Positions 61,937-64,000 of a stretch of DNA of 64,000 nucleotides are shown here, piece by piece; the stretch's first letter is position 1, and each line of letters starts with the position of its first letter. The stretch covers positions 34,016 through 98,015 of the forward strand of contig JBCCFW010000010.1 in NCBI GenBank assembly GCA_039029535.1, in the 5' to 3' direction. The translations under genes and the position numbers were made by a program. Source of the stretch: JBCCFW01 sp039029535. Its GTDB lineage: Bacteria > Acidobacteriota > JBCCFW01. Under the pieces are notes generated by a model. The model did no database searches and had not been told where the DNA came from. It saw nothing but the letters and a program-made list of their open reading frames with translations.

Positions 61937-63423
61937 GGCACCGACACCCCGCAGGAGTCGATGGCCTGCAACCGGACGAAGGTGAGCCGTGGGAGCTCCT
62001 CGTCGAACCAGGTCACGGAGGGCTCCGTCGTCAGCTCACGCGGAGCGATCAGCGTCACCGTGGACGCCACGTCATGGACGTGAACGGCGAGAGGCTCGCC
62101 GGTGGGCATCCAGCGGAAGGTGATCTCGTCGTGGAGTCGGCTCACCCGCAGGCTGTCCCCGGGTCGCTCCGCCGGTGGGAGCCCGGAGAACAGCGACACG
62201 GTGGTCGTGATCTGGTTGGTGCAGCCGATGCTGTCTCGCGCAGTGAGCGTGACGGGGTAGATCCCGGCGGGCGTGCCGGGCGGGAAGGTGAGCTCGACCA
62301 TCTCCCCCGCCGCGAAGCGCGCACCGTCGAAGTGCCCGGGTCCGTCGTGGGTGAAGATCAGCGGCAGCTCGCTGGGCCAGCCGTTCACCCCCGGTAGAGA
62401 GCTCGAGCCATCGAGCAGCACGACCGTCGGCATCCCGGGCGTGCCGCAGAGCTCCACGTCCAACAGGCGGGGCGACGGCCCGGCACCGTCGCAGCCCGAA
62501 CGGCAGGTCCCGAAGGTCCAGACGTCCTCGACACGCAGGTCGTCGACCCACCAGCCAGCCTCGAAGACCAGAGGATCGAAGAGAGCTCGGAAGCGGAGCT
62601 GCACGTCGAGCAGCAACGCCTGGTCGGTGAGGTCGACCTCGACCGTTTCGAGCACGAACAACTCTCCAGTTTCTGCATCGCGGATGACATCTGTCCCCAA
62701 CAGTGGCTGATCAGGAAAGGCGGCATGGGTCTTTTCCGCCAGCGCCATCACGTCCTGATCAGAGGCGAGACTGTAGTGTGACGTCTTCTTGTTGGACACG
62801 ATGGTCACACCGCCGCCGCCAAACGCATATCGTTCCTCGAGCGGCGGCAGGCCGTGATCGGCTTCACACAGCCAGCACATCAGCGTCTTGCCGAACAGTG
62901 TCACGATCCGGTAGTTGCTCGGCCAGCGTCCGGTATAGACGAATTTTTGAGCAAACATCGGTGCCTTGCGCGCCGGATGATCTTCCGGGTAATCGGCCTC
63001 CGGCTTGTAGCGGACCCGCTCTGTGCGCTTGATGCGAATCTCTGCCCCCTTGCGCCCCAGGTCCGGCTTAACCACGACGTATGGTCCCCATTCACCCGGA
63101 TCCAGCCGTGTGTCCGGACCGATTTCGGCCCACTCCGGTACCGAAATCCCGATTACCTTCAATCGCTCGTACTGCGCGGTCTTCGGAAATTCGAAGCCTT
63201 GGCAGATTCTGCCGCGTGGCGGTACGAATTTCTTGATCGGCATCGGCGAGACGACAAGTGTGGGTGCTTGCGCAACAATGTCTGCATCTCCCCAGGCAAG
63301 CTCCTTCGTATCGACGATATACACAGTGATATCCGATGCGCGCTCCGTCACCAATGTGGCTATTTTCTGCAGATCGGACATCGACTGTTTCGTCGGCTGA
63401 TGAACAAGGACAAGATTAGGCAT
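61933..63423 (-). CDS. Chimeric reading frame: ATP-grasp fragment joined to the tail of a secreted protein
   Basis: 496 aa from the ATG at MPNLVLVHQPTKQSMSDLQK (a TTG 4 codons earlier is possible). Residues 1 to about 259 are the N-terminal and central part of an ATP-grasp enzyme (WGPYVVVKPDLGRKGAEIRI, MFAQKFVYTGRWPSNYRIVT, LLGTDVIRDAETGELFVLET), broken exactly where the family's E-x-N-P metal motif should follow. The rest (VEVDLTDQALLLDVQLRFRA, WWVDDLRVEDVWTFGTCRSG, PLAVHVHDVASTVTL, RLQAIDSCGVSVP) is the C-terminal part of a secreted protein like the FG-GAP family's ends. The two parts differ in GC and codon use. This is not a credible single enzyme: it looks like an assembly chimera or recent recombination. 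Confidence 0.8.
   Translation of the reverse strand: MPNLVLVHQPTKQSMSDLQKIATLVTERASDITVYIVDTKELAWGDADIVAQAPTLVVSPMPIKKFVPPRGRICQGFEFPKTAQYERLKVIGISVPEWAEIGPDTRLDPGEWGPYVVVKPDLGRKGAEIRIKRTERVRYKPEADYPEDHPARKAPMFAQKFVYTGRWPSNYRIVTLFGKTLMCWLCEADHGLPPLEERYAFGGGGVTIVSNKKTSHYSLASDQDVMALAEKTHAAFPDQPLLGTDVIRDAETGELFVLETVEVDLTDQALLLDVQLRFRALFDPLVFEAGWWVDDLRVEDVWTFGTCRSGCDGAGPSPRLLDVELCGTPGMPTVVLLDGSSSLPGVNGWPSELPLIFTHDGPGHFDGARFAAGEMVELTFPPGTPAGIYPVTLTARDSIGCTNQITTTVSLFSGLPPAERPGDSLRVSRLHDEITFRWMPTGEPLAVHVHDVASTVTLIAPRELTTEPSVTWFDEELPRLTFVRLQAIDSCGVSVP
62640..62650. other. Compositional breakpoint / probable chimeric junction
   Basis: Left of here GC stays near 68% (line 62041: 41 of 60). Right of here it falls and fluctuates (lines 63001, 63121, 63301 and 63361 are about 67, 57, 53 and 45%) and third positions become A/T-rich. 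The encoded protein changes family inside one codon string (FVLET then VEVDL). Confidence 0.75.
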
Positions 63424-63753
63424 GCTTGTATCCAATCCCGGATAATGGAAGACGCTTCACCACATTCTTACCGAAGTCGTGGTTTCGACCGTGTTGATAT
63501 GCATGCACAAATCCTGACCCGCAACGTTTCGGACAATGCCGTGCGCCTGCGATCTTCTCCGACATTGAACGCATCGGCAAGAGCGCTCCCCACGATCGCC
63601 GCAGCCTCCTGCCCGCCATCATCTGGCCCGTTTTGTGCGCGACCCTCCTAATCGGACTATCGGTCCAGATCCATGCTCCATCCAGAGGCACCGGCTTGAG
63701 TATTTCCGGTTGCCTCACCGGTTGGTGTGTGTCGATGAAACCGGAGCACCATC
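63424..63753. other. Gap of ~330 nt with no supported gene
   Basis: Short open frames occur on both strands (for example minus 63416-63718 and plus 63633-63866) but none has a convincing ribosome site plus recognisable protein. One plus frame contains a hydrophobic stretch (LLPAIIWPVLCATLLIGLSV) without a normal start codon. Promoters of the divergent flanking genes probably lie here. Confidence 0.5.
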
Positions 63754-64000
63754 ATGTTCAGGCAGATCTTCTCGATCCCGTTCGCGGGACTATTGGCAAT
63801 CGTATTTTCAATCTATGCGACGCCATCCGATGCCAACCCCCTCGCCGCAACAGGCATAATCGGTGACCTTGAACAGGTTGCGGGGACAAACACGATTCTT
63901 GTGGAGGAAGGCTACAGAACACGCGCGCGAGATGTCGGAAAGCGGCCCGTGCGGCGCGCGCGGGAAGGTAGACGACAGGCGAGACAAGACCGCAGTCGGG
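63754..64000 (+). CDS. Start of a small secreted protein (runs off the right edge)
   Basis: Open from ATG 63754 to the window end with no stop (82 codons). A Shine-Dalgarno GGAG lies 8 nt upstream. The first 27 residues (MFRQIFSIPFAGLLAIVFSI, YATPSDA) are a typical signal peptide; the mature part begins NPLAATGIIGDLEQVAGTNT and turns Arg-rich (RDVGKRPVRRAREGRRQARQ). Family unknown. It belongs to the compositionally foreign right end. Confidence 0.5.
   Translation, partial: MFRQIFSIPFAGLLAIVFSIYATPSDANPLAATGIIGDLEQVAGTNTILVEEGYRTRARDVGKRPVRRAREGRRQARQDRSR

Noticed and set aside
63416..63718. Minus-strand 100-codon frame at the right end
   Set aside because: No ribosome site or recognisable protein features; overlaps the start region of the ATP-grasp gene.
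1..64000. tRNA, rRNA or CRISPR arrays
   Set aside because: No cloverleaf-like T-loop strings, rRNA blocks or regularly spaced repeats were noticed; a covariance-model scan would be needed to exclude small RNAs.

Overview
The window is GC-rich (about 65-70% by eye) and densely coded on both strands. Many genes are joined by 4-bp ATGA/GTGA overlaps. The gene families suggest a Myxococcota-like deltaproteobacterium or a related metagenomic genome: a Ser/Thr kinase with TPRs, a C4 zinc-finger DksA/TraR-like protein, huge secreted FG-GAP proteins, a propeller-cytochrome with thrombospondin type 3 repeats, several FGE-like (SUMF1) proteins and a MoxR/trypsin/trypco2 cluster. This taxonomy is inference. 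No rRNA, tRNA or CRISPR array was seen.

Layout. 1-3.1 kb: RNase G (partial) coupled to a radical SAM/DUF2344 protein. 3.2-6.6 kb: a catalytically eroded RAYT-like protein, an MFS transporter and a GT39-like membrane glycosyltransferase. 6.6-10.9 kb (minus strand): ETF-QO, an M20 amidohydrolase, an SMI1/KNR4 protein and a VapBC pair. 11-13.2 kb: a large secreted protein of unknown function. 13.5-23.7 kb (minus strand): the most notable region. Its order is trypco2, trypsin-like protease, MoxR ATPase, vWA-like/FGE fusion and an FGE-like protein, tightly packed. Beyond a gap come a pseudo-beta-lactamase lipoprotein, a third FGE-like protein and an XRE regulator. This matches the general pattern of MoxR/vWA-centred conflict (defence or self-recognition) systems, in an arrangement I cannot match to a named type.

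23.9-28.7 kb: a PhoD-like phosphatase and a secreted propeller/cytochrome c. 28.9-32 kb: a three-gene coupled operon (glycosyltransferase, radical SAM, LpxH-like phosphoesterase), probably for an undefined envelope or lipid product. 32-39.4 kb: kinase, DksA-like protein, formyltransferase, orphan secreted proteins and an iodotyrosine-deiodinase-like flavoprotein. 39.6-45.7 kb: an Fe-S module (IscS, IscA-type carrier, YgfZ) followed by a zinc-ribbon membrane protein, a degenerate FAD/NAD oxidoreductase and a lipid kinase.

45.9-61.9 kb holds four tandem paralogous secreted proteins (about 1431, 1429, 877 and 1401 aa) with FG-GAP and CARDB-like domains. The tail of a fifth follows. That tail is fused in frame to an ATP-grasp fragment at about 62,645, where composition and codon usage change abruptly. 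The last 1.35 kb looks like DNA from another genome, either an assembly chimera or a recent recombination, and should not be read as part of the same locus without checking.
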